NCBI GenBank assembly: GCA_910583555.1
Contig: CAJTXO010000004.1
Span: 84,381 to 148,380 of the forward strand
Origin: an uncultured Eubacterium sp.
GTDB taxonomy: Bacteria; Bacillota; Clostridia; Lachnospirales; Lachnospiraceae
Length of the DNA: 64,000 bases
Direction: 5' to 3'
Both the position numbers and the translations under genes were made by a program. Position 1 is the first letter of the stretch, and each line of letters begins with the position of its first letter. This document shows, piece by piece, positions 16,980 through 24,478 of this stretch. Below the pieces are notes generated by a model. It did not search any database. It was not told where the DNA came from and saw only the letters and a program-made list of their open reading frames with translations.

Positions 16980-17318
16980 TCAGCGGTGTTTGGGCAACAG
17001 GATATATTTCCCCGCGTGGATCCTGGAAGATGTAATATCGTTAAGGGAAACGATCTCTTCCACGTATGCCTGGATCTGCGCGTTTGTCGGATCCATCATA
17101 TTCGCCTCCGCGATCGACCACAGGGAGTCTCCACAGCGGACCAGGACAGATTCATATCCGATCACCTCATCTGCCGCCCTTTCCTCCGCCCCTTCGGCGC
17201 GGATACCCGTGAGAAAGAAGATCGCGCAGGCGAAAATGATGACAGACAATATGCCATACCCGATCTTCGGATGGGGAAATTCTGAGGGTACATGTACCCG
17301 GAAACTGATTTTTTTCAT
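16980..17318 (-). CDS. YneA-like LysM cell-division suppressor, SOS regulated
   Basis: Small membrane protein of 112 residues: a basic N-terminus, one transmembrane segment at about 20-42, and a LysM domain at about 57-110 (VRCGDSLWSIAE ... IHAGKYILLPKHR) facing outside. Bacillus YneA has the same plan and halts division during the SOS response. Two LexA boxes lie in the promoter, one sharing a 13-base core with the lexA promoter itself, which strongly supports the assignment. In Bacillus the gene lies beside lexA; here it is about 12 kb away. Ribosome binding site GAGGAGGCGG. Confidence 0.85.
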   Translation of the reverse strand: MKKISFRVHVPSEFPHPKIGYGILSVIIFACAIFFLTGIRAEGAEERAADEVIGYESVLVRCGDSLWSIAEANMMDPTNAQIQAYVEEIVSLNDITSSRIHAGKYILLPKHR

Positions 17319-17349
17319 AACAGCCGCCTCCTCTGCAATTCAGATCTAT

Positions 17350-17386
17350 CGAACAAATGATACGAACACATAATACGAACAAGTGG
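17350..17386. repeat. Three 13-bp direct repeats of a LexA half-site in the yneA-like leader
   Basis: CGAACA occurs at 17350, 17363 and 17376, exactly 13 bp apart, in units CGAACAAATGATA, CGAACACATAATA and CGAACAAGTGGTT. Each matches the left half of the LexA operator without a correctly spaced right half. Confidence 0.7.
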
Positions 17387-17388
17387 TT

Positions 17389-17402
17389 CAAACGTTTGTT
17401 TC
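17389..17402 (-). promoter_or_regulatory. LexA box 2 of the yneA-like gene
   Basis: Minus strand GAAAC-AAAC-GTTTG, two mismatches from consensus, just downstream of the -10 element; it shares AACAAACGTTTGA with the lexA promoter. Confidence 0.7.
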
Positions 17403-17406
17403 CTAT

Positions 17407-17435
17407 ATCATACTACGCGAACAGGCGTTTGTCAA
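17407..17435 (-). promoter_or_regulatory. SOS promoter of the yneA-like gene
   Basis: Minus strand TTGACA (17435-17430), 17-bp spacer, TATGAT (17412-17407). The spacer contains the fully consensus LexA box CGAACAGGCGTTTG at 17418-17431, overlapping the -35 element. Confidence 0.85.
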
Positions 17436-17443
17436 CTGTTTTT

Positions 17444-18997
17444 TTAATTTGAATCAATTTTTCCGATCATATACTGGTACAGATCCGTGCCGTAACTGGA
17501 ATAATGCGGTTTTCCGCGCAGCATACGGAACGTGCGGTCTCCGTTTTCCTTCCGCTCCGCCACGAGGAATTCAGCGTCTGGCAGCTGTTCCCCGTAAACT
17601 CTTTTGGCAAATTCATGAAGATGTGTGACCATCATGACTTCAATCTTATTCTCATACAGCGGCATGATAATATCATAAGCGATCTGTGATCCCTCTTTCT
17701 CTGTCGTGCTGGCAAAAGACTCGTTCAGCAAGAGAAGGCTGTCTCCCGAGATGCGGGAAATAATGCCGCTCATACGTTTCAGTTCCTCTTCCAGCCTTCC
17801 TCTCGAAAGCATCGCGTCCTCTTTTCTCGTAAAATGCGTGTGGATCCGCGAATACAGCCCGGAACGGAACGCGGCAGCCGGCACCGGCATACCGCACTGC
17901 ATAAGTACCTGCGCAATCCCGAAACTGCGCAGAAACGTGGATTTCCCTCCTTGATTCGCGCCGGTGATCACAGTCAGGACCGCTCTGCTATTCAGGGAAT
18001 TGGGCACGGGCCGGACCTGCACGTAAAGCGCCAGTGACAACTCATACAGATCCTCGATCTCTTTCCGGCCCTCATCTTCCCGGCATTCACCATAACAGAA
18101 CGGGAGGGATAGTTCGTTCATGCGCGTCTGCAGCGTATTTACCCCTTTGTAAAAACTGATCTCCCGCCCGTATTCCAGCCAGAAAGCGAGCAGATCATCA
18201 ATGAACGGCTCATAAATCTTCATCAGTTCAGCGATATGGCGGTCCAAAAAGGTATGCAGGTCGCGCTGTAATGGCTCATCTTCTACGAGGATGGAATCCT
18301 TTTTTATGACCTTGTAATAAAACCGCAGCAGTTTTCTGGACGTATTGGACAGGCTCGCCGCTTTATAACTGCGACAGCTTTCGAGACGGCTCCGCGTCAG
18401 TTTCAGCCCGCCGCTGATACGGATGGAAAAAATCCCCTCGCCGCCTGTCGTATAAAACAGGAGCTGTTTATGGAATGCCTCAAGATCCTCCAGCGGGTAG
18501 TTCGAAAGACGCCGGAAAAATCCGTTGATCCCTTGCGAAACCGTTTTCCCCTCATCGCCGGAAACGTCATCGGGAGCGTCCATACTGCTTTTTATATGAT
18601 CCCTTAATTCCTGCAAAAGGGAAAGTGACTGCTCGATAAAGCGAAAGGCGGCAATAACAGCTCCTGCCCCGGCCGACGACCGGCTCCGGTTCTGCTCCCG
18701 CTCTTTTTTATACTGTTCGGCCAGTCCGCACCCCTGGCATCCGATCCGGTACATAGCATCCAAAAGTTCCCGCCGGGCGCAAAAATCGCGAATGATGTCA
18801 TACCGGTATTGGATCACAGACGGCGCGTGGACCGGCACCATCATGACGCTTCGGATCTGCTCCATCAAAAACACGTCATCCTGTGCCATTGTCTTTAACA
18901 CGATGTTCAGGTTCAGATCCTTGAACATATCCTGAAAGGAAGGATATGCCGCTTCGGTGGAAATTGTCCTGTCCTCATACAATAAAAATGAATTCAT
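17444..18997 (-). CDS. MutS-like ATPase, second of a tandem pair
   Basis: MutS-superfamily protein of 517 residues that lacks the N-terminal mismatch-recognition domain. It keeps a helical lever/core region and a C-terminal ABC-type ATPase with Walker A TGANQGGKST and Walker B LLLLNES, where the usual DE pair is NE. The role is unknown; proteins of this type are usually annotated as MutS family DNA mismatch repair protein, but without the reading domain mismatch binding is doubtful. It overlaps its homologue upstream by 4 bp, so the two are translationally coupled and may form a heterodimer. Start ATG with GGGGAGAACGG. Confidence 0.8.
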   Translation of the reverse strand: MNSFLLYEDRTISTEAAYPSFQDMFKDLNLNIVLKTMAQDDVFLMEQIRSVMMVPVHAPSVIQYRYDIIRDFCARRELLDAMYRIGCQGCGLAEQYKKEREQNRSRSSAGAGAVIAAFRFIEQSLSLLQELRDHIKSSMDAPDDVSGDEGKTVSQGINGFFRRLSNYPLEDLEAFHKQLLFYTTGGEGIFSIRISGGLKLTRSRLESCRSYKAASLSNTSRKLLRFYYKVIKKDSILVEDEPLQRDLHTFLDRHIAELMKIYEPFIDDLLAFWLEYGREISFYKGVNTLQTRMNELSLPFCYGECREDEGRKEIEDLYELSLALYVQVRPVPNSLNSRAVLTVITGANQGGKSTFLRSFGIAQVLMQCGMPVPAAAFRSGLYSRIHTHFTRKEDAMLSRGRLEEELKRMSGIISRISGDSLLLLNESFASTTEKEGSQIAYDIIMPLYENKIEVMMVTHLHEFAKRVYGEQLPDAEFLVAERKENGDRTFRMLRGKPHYSSYGTDLYQYMIGKIDSN

Positions 18998-20646
18998 CCG
19001 TTCTCCCCTCCGATCGCCCCGGCGATCCGCTGCGCCACCTGTTCCGCATCCAGTCCGTATTTTTTAACGATATGATCCGAATAGCCGAGCCCCTGCGCTT
19101 TCATCGGTTTGATCTTAAATGTCCGCACTGAGGCGTCATGTTCGTCCACCTGGGCTACCATGCTCTGGATCCCGTCCTGCGTCGTCTCATCCGCGAGTTC
19201 CTGTATATGGGTGACATAAATACCGAGACATCCGTGACGGGTAAAATGATCCATCACTTTTTTTGCCATAATTTCCGCGTCGTACGTCGTCGCCGTCGTA
19301 AACAATTCGTTCAGTATGACAAAACTGTGATCGGCGTACATCGTCATCATCGGCTTTAAGCGCTGCAGCTCCTCTTTTAATTTTCCCGCGCCGGTCTCCA
19401 CACTCTCTTCCACTTCAAAATGAGTGAGGATGCGCTCAAAAAACGGTGCCTTCATCGACTGGCAGGGAGCCTTTAACCCCATTAACATAAAGTAAATACA
19501 TTGTCCCACCGCTCTTGCCAGCGTTGTCTTCCCGCCCTGGTTCGGCCCGGTAATGACGAGAAACGACTTCCCCTTCCGATAGGAAATATCATTGGGCACG
19601 ACGGATGTGCCGGAAAAACGGTTTTTCCAGGCCAGCGCCAGATCGTACACCCCGGTGATCTCCACACTTCCTTCCTTTCTTGTTTCAGGAACATGAAGCT
19701 CATACCCCGCCGCGGCAAGCTGCTGTTCAAACTCATAAAAACTGAGATAAAAACAAAGTTCATTTTTTAATTGTACAAAGCTGTCCCCTTCCGGCGAAAA
19801 GGAAAACGAAGCGAATTCCCGCAGCATAGAAAAAACGGACGGACGGCTTTTCTTTAAAATATCCACGATCCTGTCCTCCAGCGGCGATGTCTCCAACGGG
19901 GCGGGAAACAGGTTGGTCACGTCGTCCGGCGCCTGCTCCCACGCTTCGTCCGTCCTGACATCAAACGCGCGGATCAGCTGCTTCAGTTGCTGCGGAACAC
20001 TCCGGCGATCGGACTCTGTGTCATCCTGCGGAACGCTCCGTCGATCGGCCTCCGTGTCATCCTGCGGAACGCTCCGTCGATCGGCCTCTGTGCCATCCTC
20101 CAGCACGCTGATCTCCTGGTCCCGTACCAAAAGCGTCAGCTGCAGCTGTTCCATCTGCGAAAACGAGGCGCGCACGGCATGATCAAATTTCTGAAAATCA
20201 GGGTCGTCGAATTTTTGTTCCAACAGGCCGCGGCACTTCGTAAATCCCCGGGAGGAAAGCTCGGCGCCGCGCAGCGTCTTTTGCAGGAGTTCCAATGCTT
20301 CCAGATAATTGTGACAGGTCAGAAGCAGATAACTTCCCTTTTTTAACTGGTCCTCGGCCTGCCGGCTGAGCCGGAAGTACTTCTCACAGGCCAATAACCG
20401 ATTGGTATATTGTTTCAATCCGGTCAGCATCTTCGCGTTGTGCTCCAGATCACGGTAAATTTCCTGGCGGTAGCGCACGGTCTCCGGTGAATCCGGAATC
20501 GTATAAAAATATTTACGGATGTCAAATTCCATATATTTGGAGACAATGGCCCGGAAAATCCCTTCGAGCTGCAGATCTTCGAAAAATACCGGAGGCGTGC
20601 TGCGATAGGCGGGAAACTCCGCCGGAAATAACAAACTAAAAGACAT
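18994..20646 (-). CDS. MutS-like ATPase, first of a tandem pair
   Basis: A 550-residue homologue of its downstream neighbour with the same layout: no mismatch-reading domain, a helical core (about 40-340), then a MutS domain V-type ATPase with Walker A GPNQGGKT at 367-374 and Walker B VILNELF (again NE instead of DE). The core is interrupted at residues 184-219 by three 12-residue repeats of the form DDTEADRRSVPQ. The frame is open to 20685, but the start at 20646 has GAGAAGG eight bases before it. It follows rpoZ in the yicC-gmk operon. Confidence 0.8.
   Translation of the reverse strand: MSFSLLFPAEFPAYRSTPPVFFEDLQLEGIFRAIVSKYMEFDIRKYFYTIPDSPETVRYRQEIYRDLEHNAKMLTGLKQYTNRLLACEKYFRLSRQAEDQLKKGSYLLLTCHNYLEALELLQKTLRGAELSSRGFTKCRGLLEQKFDDPDFQKFDHAVRASFSQMEQLQLTLLVRDQEISVLEDGTEADRRSVPQDDTEADRRSVPQDDTESDRRSVPQQLKQLIRAFDVRTDEAWEQAPDDVTNLFPAPLETSPLEDRIVDILKKSRPSVFSMLREFASFSFSPEGDSFVQLKNELCFYLSFYEFEQQLAAAGYELHVPETRKEGSVEITGVYDLALAWKNRFSGTSVVPNDISYRKGKSFLVITGPNQGGKTTLARAVGQCIYFMLMGLKAPCQSMKAPFFERILTHFEVEESVETGAGKLKEELQRLKPMMTMYADHSFVILNELFTTATTYDAEIMAKKVMDHFTRHGCLGIYVTHIQELADETTQDGIQSMVAQVDEHDASVRTFKIKPMKAQGLGYSDHIVKKYGLDAEQVAQRIAGAIGGENG
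19990..20097 (-). repeat. Three 36-bp tandem repeats inside a MutS-like gene
   Basis: Three nearly identical 36-bp units (plus strand CTGCGGAACGCTCCGTCGAT...) encode DDTEADRRSVPQ three times. Because 36 is divisible by three the frame is preserved. The high identity between units indicates a recent expansion. Confidence 0.9.
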
Positions 20647-20712
20647 ATTTTTACCTTCTCCCTGCATGTAAAAACGGCCTGGCAATTCGCAGACCGTTTG
20701 TTTCCTATATTT

Positions 20713-21051
20713 TCAGGCTTCTTCGGGTTCCGTTTCCTCTTGCGCCGTACTCTCTGTATCTTCTCCCGAACTCAGTTCCTCATGTTCCACAGCCGCCAGA
20801 GTTTCCTCTTCTTCCGCCTCGTCCTCTTCCGAATCGATCTTTATGGCTGAAGTAGAAAGTTCCTCGATCGCCACACTGAGCGGTTTGGGAAAGCTGCCGT
20901 CCACGAGAGGCTGCGAGCCGTCGATAAGCTGTCTTGCCCGCTTTGCCGTGGCAAGCACGATGGAATACCTGCTGTTCACTACCGGATGTTCTCCTGGTTC
21001 AACATCGCTGTTTACGACATTCATTAAATCATTGTAAGATGGGTGTAACAT
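20713..21051 (-). CDS. rpoZ: RNA polymerase omega subunit
   Basis: Small RNA-polymerase assembly subunit, 112 residues. The core MLHPSYNDLM ... SRYSIVLATAKRARQLIDG ... KPLSVAIEEL is typical. From about residue 75 an unusually long acidic Glu-rich tail is added. The start at 21051 has AAAGGAGATTGATC; a longer frame to 21075 lacks such a site. The order gmk then rpoZ is conserved in Firmicutes, but here two signal peptidase genes are inserted between them. Confidence 0.93.
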   Translation of the reverse strand: MLHPSYNDLMNVVNSDVEPGEHPVVNSRYSIVLATAKRARQLIDGSQPLVDGSFPKPLSVAIEELSTSAIKIDSEEDEAEEEETLAAVEHEELSSGEDTESTAQEETEPEEA

Positions 21052-21120
21052 GATCAATCTCCTTTCAGGGTGCAACTATATAGTTAATCTTTGAAATATT
21101 CCCCGGCAAAATAAAATCCT

Positions 21121-21744
21121 TTAGGGGATTCCAAATGTGTTTAACGGCCAGATACGCAGGATCACATGTCCTGCGATGTTTTCCCTCTTTACGGGCCCGA
21201 CTTCAGGTTCCCGGCTGTCCTTGCTGACCTGCCTGTTATCCCCGAGAACGAAATACTCATCTTCGCCAAGTACGATTGGATCCGAGGCGATCCCGGCGTC
21301 ATCCATCACGCCGTTTTTGGCGTATTCGTCGTCAATGACCTCATCGTTGACATAAATTTGATTTCCTTTGATCTGTATCATTTCGCCCGGCAGTCCGTAA
21401 ATCCGTTTCACGTAGTATTCTTCCTCTTCGTCCTCTTCTCCCTTTGCCGCATCCCGTCCATACGGATAAAAGACGATGATATCATACCGCGCGGGATCAC
21501 TGAAATGGTATGACACCTTTTCCACTAAAAGGCTCTCTCCCGTGTGCAGCGTATCCTGCATGGAACTGCCGTTCACCACCGTCCTCTGGATGACATGTTC
21601 CGGCACCCAGAAAACACATAAAAGGATGAGGCACACATAAATGGCACCTTCTATGATATAACTGAGCGGCGAGCGCTTTTTCTTCTCCCCGGAACGGTCT
21701 GCGTTCTGCTCATCTTCACTTATCTCCAAATTATCTCCACTCAT
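21121..21744 (-). CDS. lepB: Type I signal peptidase (paralogue B)
   Basis: Membrane protease that removes signal peptides of exported proteins. The 207 residues have a cytoplasmic acidic/basic N-terminus, one transmembrane segment at about 30-52, catalytic Ser in VNGSSMQDTL, catalytic Lys in YYVKRIYGLPGE and the box FVLGDNR. It is a tandem duplicate of the gene immediately upstream; the two share long near-identical stretches in DNA and protein. The start at 21744 has GAGGGTAACT before it. Confidence 0.93.
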   Translation of the reverse strand: MSGDNLEISEDEQNADRSGEKKKRSPLSYIIEGAIYVCLILLCVFWVPEHVIQRTVVNGSSMQDTLHTGESLLVEKVSYHFSDPARYDIIVFYPYGRDAAKGEEDEEEEYYVKRIYGLPGEMIQIKGNQIYVNDEVIDDEYAKNGVMDDAGIASDPIVLGEDEYFVLGDNRQVSKDSREPEVGPVKRENIAGHVILRIWPLNTFGIP

Positions 21745-21782
21745 AGTTACCCTCATTTCTATTTTGCTTGCACAAAGCGCCG

Positions 21783-22502
21783 TTACGGCGTCCCAAATTT
21801 ATTAAATGGCAATATGCGAAGACATACATGCCCCGCGATATTTTCTGCCTTGATCGGCCCCAGATCGGGATCCCGGCTGTCTAAGCTCACCTTCCGGTTA
21901 TCCCCGAGAACAAAATACTCATCGTCGGCGAGCGTGATCGGTTCCTCGGCAATTCCCGCATCATCCATCGCGTTTTTCGCGTAGTCGTCCGCGATCACTT
22001 CCCCATTGATGTAAATGTCATTGTTTATGATCTGCACGGTCTCTCCCGGAAGGCCGTAGATCCTTTTTACATAATATTCATCTACGTCCCTTCCCTGCGG
22101 ATAAAACACGATAATGTCATACCGCGCGGGATCGGTGAAATGATACGACACCTTTTCCACAAGGAGGCTTTCTCCCGAATGCAGCGTGTTTTCCATGGAT
22201 TCCCCGTTTACGACTGTCCTCTGCACGACATATTCCGGCACCCAGAACACGCAGGCTAAGATGGCAACGATATAGATGACTACCTCGATCGCGTAACTGA
22301 GCGGCGAGCGCTTTTTCTTTTCTTTTTCCTCTTTTCTCTTTTTCTTCTTTAAAGCAACATCGTTTTCACCGGCTATACTGTTTACTCCGGATGCACGGTT
22401 CACTTCTGGGCTGCCGTTCACTTCCGGCGTACTGTTCTCCGCGTATGCTTCGTTTTCCCCGGAAATAATCTCCTCCGTGCTGTCAGTCGTTTCCTCACTC
22501 AT
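21783..22502 (-). CDS. lepB: Type I signal peptidase (paralogue A)
   Basis: A 239-residue signal peptidase, tandem homologue of paralogue B. It differs mainly by a longer cytoplasmic N-terminus (about 70 residues) with short PEVN/GVN-type repeats and a run of Lys/Glu just before the single transmembrane helix. Catalytic Ser is in VNGESMENTL and Lys in YYVKRIYGLPGE; the FVLGDNRKVSLDSRD box is intact. The start at 22502 overlaps the neighbourhood of the gmk stop (GGGAGAGTAAGGCC), suggesting coupled translation with gmk. Confidence 0.93.
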   Translation of the reverse strand: MSEETTDSTEEIISGENEAYAENSTPEVNGSPEVNRASGVNSIAGENDVALKKKKRKEEKEKKKRSPLSYAIEVVIYIVAILACVFWVPEYVVQRTVVNGESMENTLHSGESLLVEKVSYHFTDPARYDIIVFYPQGRDVDEYYVKRIYGLPGETVQIINNDIYINGEVIADDYAKNAMDDAGIAEEPITLADDEYFVLGDNRKVSLDSRDPDLGPIKAENIAGHVCLRILPFNKFGTP

Positions 22503-22506
22503 GGCC

Positions 22507-23139
22507 TTACTCTCCCTTCCTCGCCGCAAATGTGCTGATCTCCTGTTCCATTTTTTTGATCAGATGAGCACTGTTACAGGCTTTGTAATGATCATACCGG
22601 ATCAGGTCGTTGACTTTATTGATCGCGTCCTCAAGATCGTCATTGACAATGATATAATCATAATCCTTCATATATTTGACTTCTTCTACCGCGCGCTGCA
22701 GGCGCCGTTTGATCTCTTCTGGCGACTCCGTTCCCCGGCCGGCGAGACGCTCTTTTAAAACTTCCGCCGATGGCGGGGATATGAAGATCAGAAGGGAATC
22801 CGGAAACTGCTGTTTCACGAGCATCCCGCCCTGCATCTCGATCTCGAGCAGAACGTCCCGGCCCTGATCTAACTGCTCTTCCACCCGCTTTTTCGGGGTG
22901 CCGTAAAAATTCCCGACGTACTCGGCCCATTCCACCAGTTCTCCCTGATCGATCATCTGCTGGAACTCTTCCTTTGTGTGGAAATAGTAATCTTTTCCAT
23001 CCACCTCGCCATCCCTCGGACGGCGGGTCGTCGCGGACACCGACAGAAAATAATCATACCGCTTGATCAGTTCCTTCATGATCGTACCCTTCCCCGCACC
23101 GGAAAAACCCGATATCACCGCCAATACTCCTTTTTTCAT
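22507..23139 (-). CDS. gmk: Guanylate kinase
   Basis: Phosphorylates GMP to GDP with ATP. The 210-residue protein has the P-loop SGFSGAGKGT near residue 10, the GMP-binding TTRRPRDGEVDGKDYYF, and the VLLEIEMQGG segment. It runs slightly longer than typical because of a C-terminal extension. The start at 23139 has GGAGG, and the gene follows remA as in Bacillus (yloC-remA-gmk-rpoZ). Confidence 0.97.
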   Translation of the reverse strand: MKKGVLAVISGFSGAGKGTIMKELIKRYDYFLSVSATTRRPRDGEVDGKDYYFHTKEEFQQMIDQGELVEWAEYVGNFYGTPKKRVEEQLDQGRDVLLEIEMQGGMLVKQQFPDSLLIFISPPSAEVLKERLAGRGTESPEEIKRRLQRAVEEVKYMKDYDYIIVNDDLEDAINKVNDLIRYDHYKACNSAHLIKKMEQEISTFAARKGE

Positions 23140-23172
23140 ACACAACCTCCAAATCGTAACCCTCAGTACATG

Positions 23173-23421
23173 CTAATCCTGTGTTTCTATGTTGTTAAAC
23201 CGCCCGGCGATCGTATCCGGGAGAAGGGAGGACAATACGAGCATATGGTTCTCCATCACCATGACCGATTTTGTCTTCTTCCCGCAGGTGGCGTCGATCG
23301 CCGTTCCATCGTCTTTCGCCCCCTGAATCATCCGCTTCATGGGCGCCGCTTCCGGGCTCACGATACTGATCACCTTATCGCTGTTTACTACATTTCCATA
23401 GCCGATATTTACAAATGCCAT
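23173..23421 (-). CDS. remA: RemA family regulator (DUF370)
   Basis: An 82-residue DUF370 protein. In Bacillus RemA is an oligomeric DNA-binding activator of biofilm matrix genes. The family core NIGYGNVVNSDKVISIVSPEAAPMKRMI is clear. It sits between yicC and gmk as in other Firmicutes. Confidence 0.93.
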   Translation of the reverse strand: MAFVNIGYGNVVNSDKVISIVSPEAAPMKRMIQGAKDDGTAIDATCGKKTKSVMVMENHMLVLSSLLPDTIAGRFNNIETQD

Positions 23422-23435
23422 CTTAAAAGAACTCC

Positions 23436-24314
23436 TTATTCCAGATTTTGGATCTGTTCCCTGATCTTCTCGATCTCTGTTTTCAACAGGATACCCTGAT
23501 CAGCGATCACCTGATCATTTGCTTTCGACAGCGTGGTATTTGCCTCGCGGTTCAGTTCCTGCGCGATAAAATCGAGCTTTCTTCCCGCGGCTTCCTCGTG
23601 TTCAAGCGTCTCCTTCATATGTTTGATATGGCTGTTCATCCTCACAAGCTCTTCGTCCACGCATATTTTATCGGCGTAGATCACGAGTTCCGTGGCCAGC
23701 ACACTCTCATCCGGTTTCGTATCGCCTAACAACTCCGTCACTTTGGCCCGGAGCCTCTCTTTATATTCCTCAAATACGAGCGGGGAGCGTCCGGCAATAT
23801 CGTCCGCCGCTTTTTTCAAGTCAGCCAGCTTGTTCAAAAGATCCGCTTTTAATTCCTCCCCCTCGGCTTCCCTTGCCCTGATAAACTCTTTCAGCGCGCC
23901 GGATACGGTCGTTTCCAACAGATCCTTCAGTTTATCCGCATCACATGTAGTTTCTTTCACCGTAAAAACTTCCGGGTATTTTGAAAGGGTAAACGCATCG
24001 ATATCGTTCGTGATCTGAAAATCCGACGCCATGCCGGCAAGCAGTTCCATGTACGCGTTCGCCAGTTCTTTATTGTATGTGATGTCCGCTGCTGCGGAAC
24101 CGATCGCTTCATACGTGATGTACACATCGATCTTCCCCCGGCTGACGCTTTTTTTGATCTGCCTTCTGATATCATTTTCAAACGCGTTCAGGTTTTTGGG
24201 AAGACGGATTGAAATATCGCAATATCTGTGATTTACTGATTTTATCTCTACCGTAAGCCTGGCATCTTCGTTTTCTGCCTCATATTTTCCGTAGCCGGTC
24301 ATACTTCTTACCAT
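23436..24314 (-). CDS. yicC: YicC/YloC family endoribonuclease
   Basis: A 292-residue protein with the signature start MVRSMTGYGK and the C-terminal REANTTLSKANDQVI, ending in EIEKIREQIQNLE. The family has been shown to have endoribonuclease activity in other bacteria. First gene of the yicC-remA-gmk operon, behind a near-consensus promoter that abuts the divergent rqcH promoter. Confidence 0.94.
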   Translation of the reverse strand: MVRSMTGYGKYEAENEDARLTVEIKSVNHRYCDISIRLPKNLNAFENDIRRQIKKSVSRGKIDVYITYEAIGSAAADITYNKELANAYMELLAGMASDFQITNDIDAFTLSKYPEVFTVKETTCDADKLKDLLETTVSGALKEFIRAREAEGEELKADLLNKLADLKKAADDIAGRSPLVFEEYKERLRAKVTELLGDTKPDESVLATELVIYADKICVDEELVRMNSHIKHMKETLEHEEAAGRKLDFIAQELNREANTTLSKANDQVIADQGILLKTEIEKIREQIQNLE

Positions 24315-24379
24315 ATTTGTCCTCGATTCTGCTCTTCGCGCTCCTGTTCCGACTGCTTTTATTGGTAATACTCCGTATT

Positions 24380-24408
24380 ATTATATAGGACTTGGAAACA
24401 TAAGTCAA
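24380..24408 (-). promoter_or_regulatory. yicC operon promoter
   Basis: Minus strand TTGACT (24408-24403), 17-bp spacer, TATAAT (24385-24380). Confidence 0.8.
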
Positions 24409-24411
24409 GAT

Positions 24412-24440
24412 TTGTCTTTCTTTTTTCCGGCAAATATAAT
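24412..24440 (+). promoter_or_regulatory. rqcH promoter
   Basis: TTGTCT (24412-24417), 17-bp spacer, TATAAT (24435-24440). Its -35 lies only 3 bp from the -35 of the divergent yicC promoter. Confidence 0.7.
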
Positions 24441-24478
24441 ATAATAATCAGAAGGATTGAATACAGGAGGAAATACAA

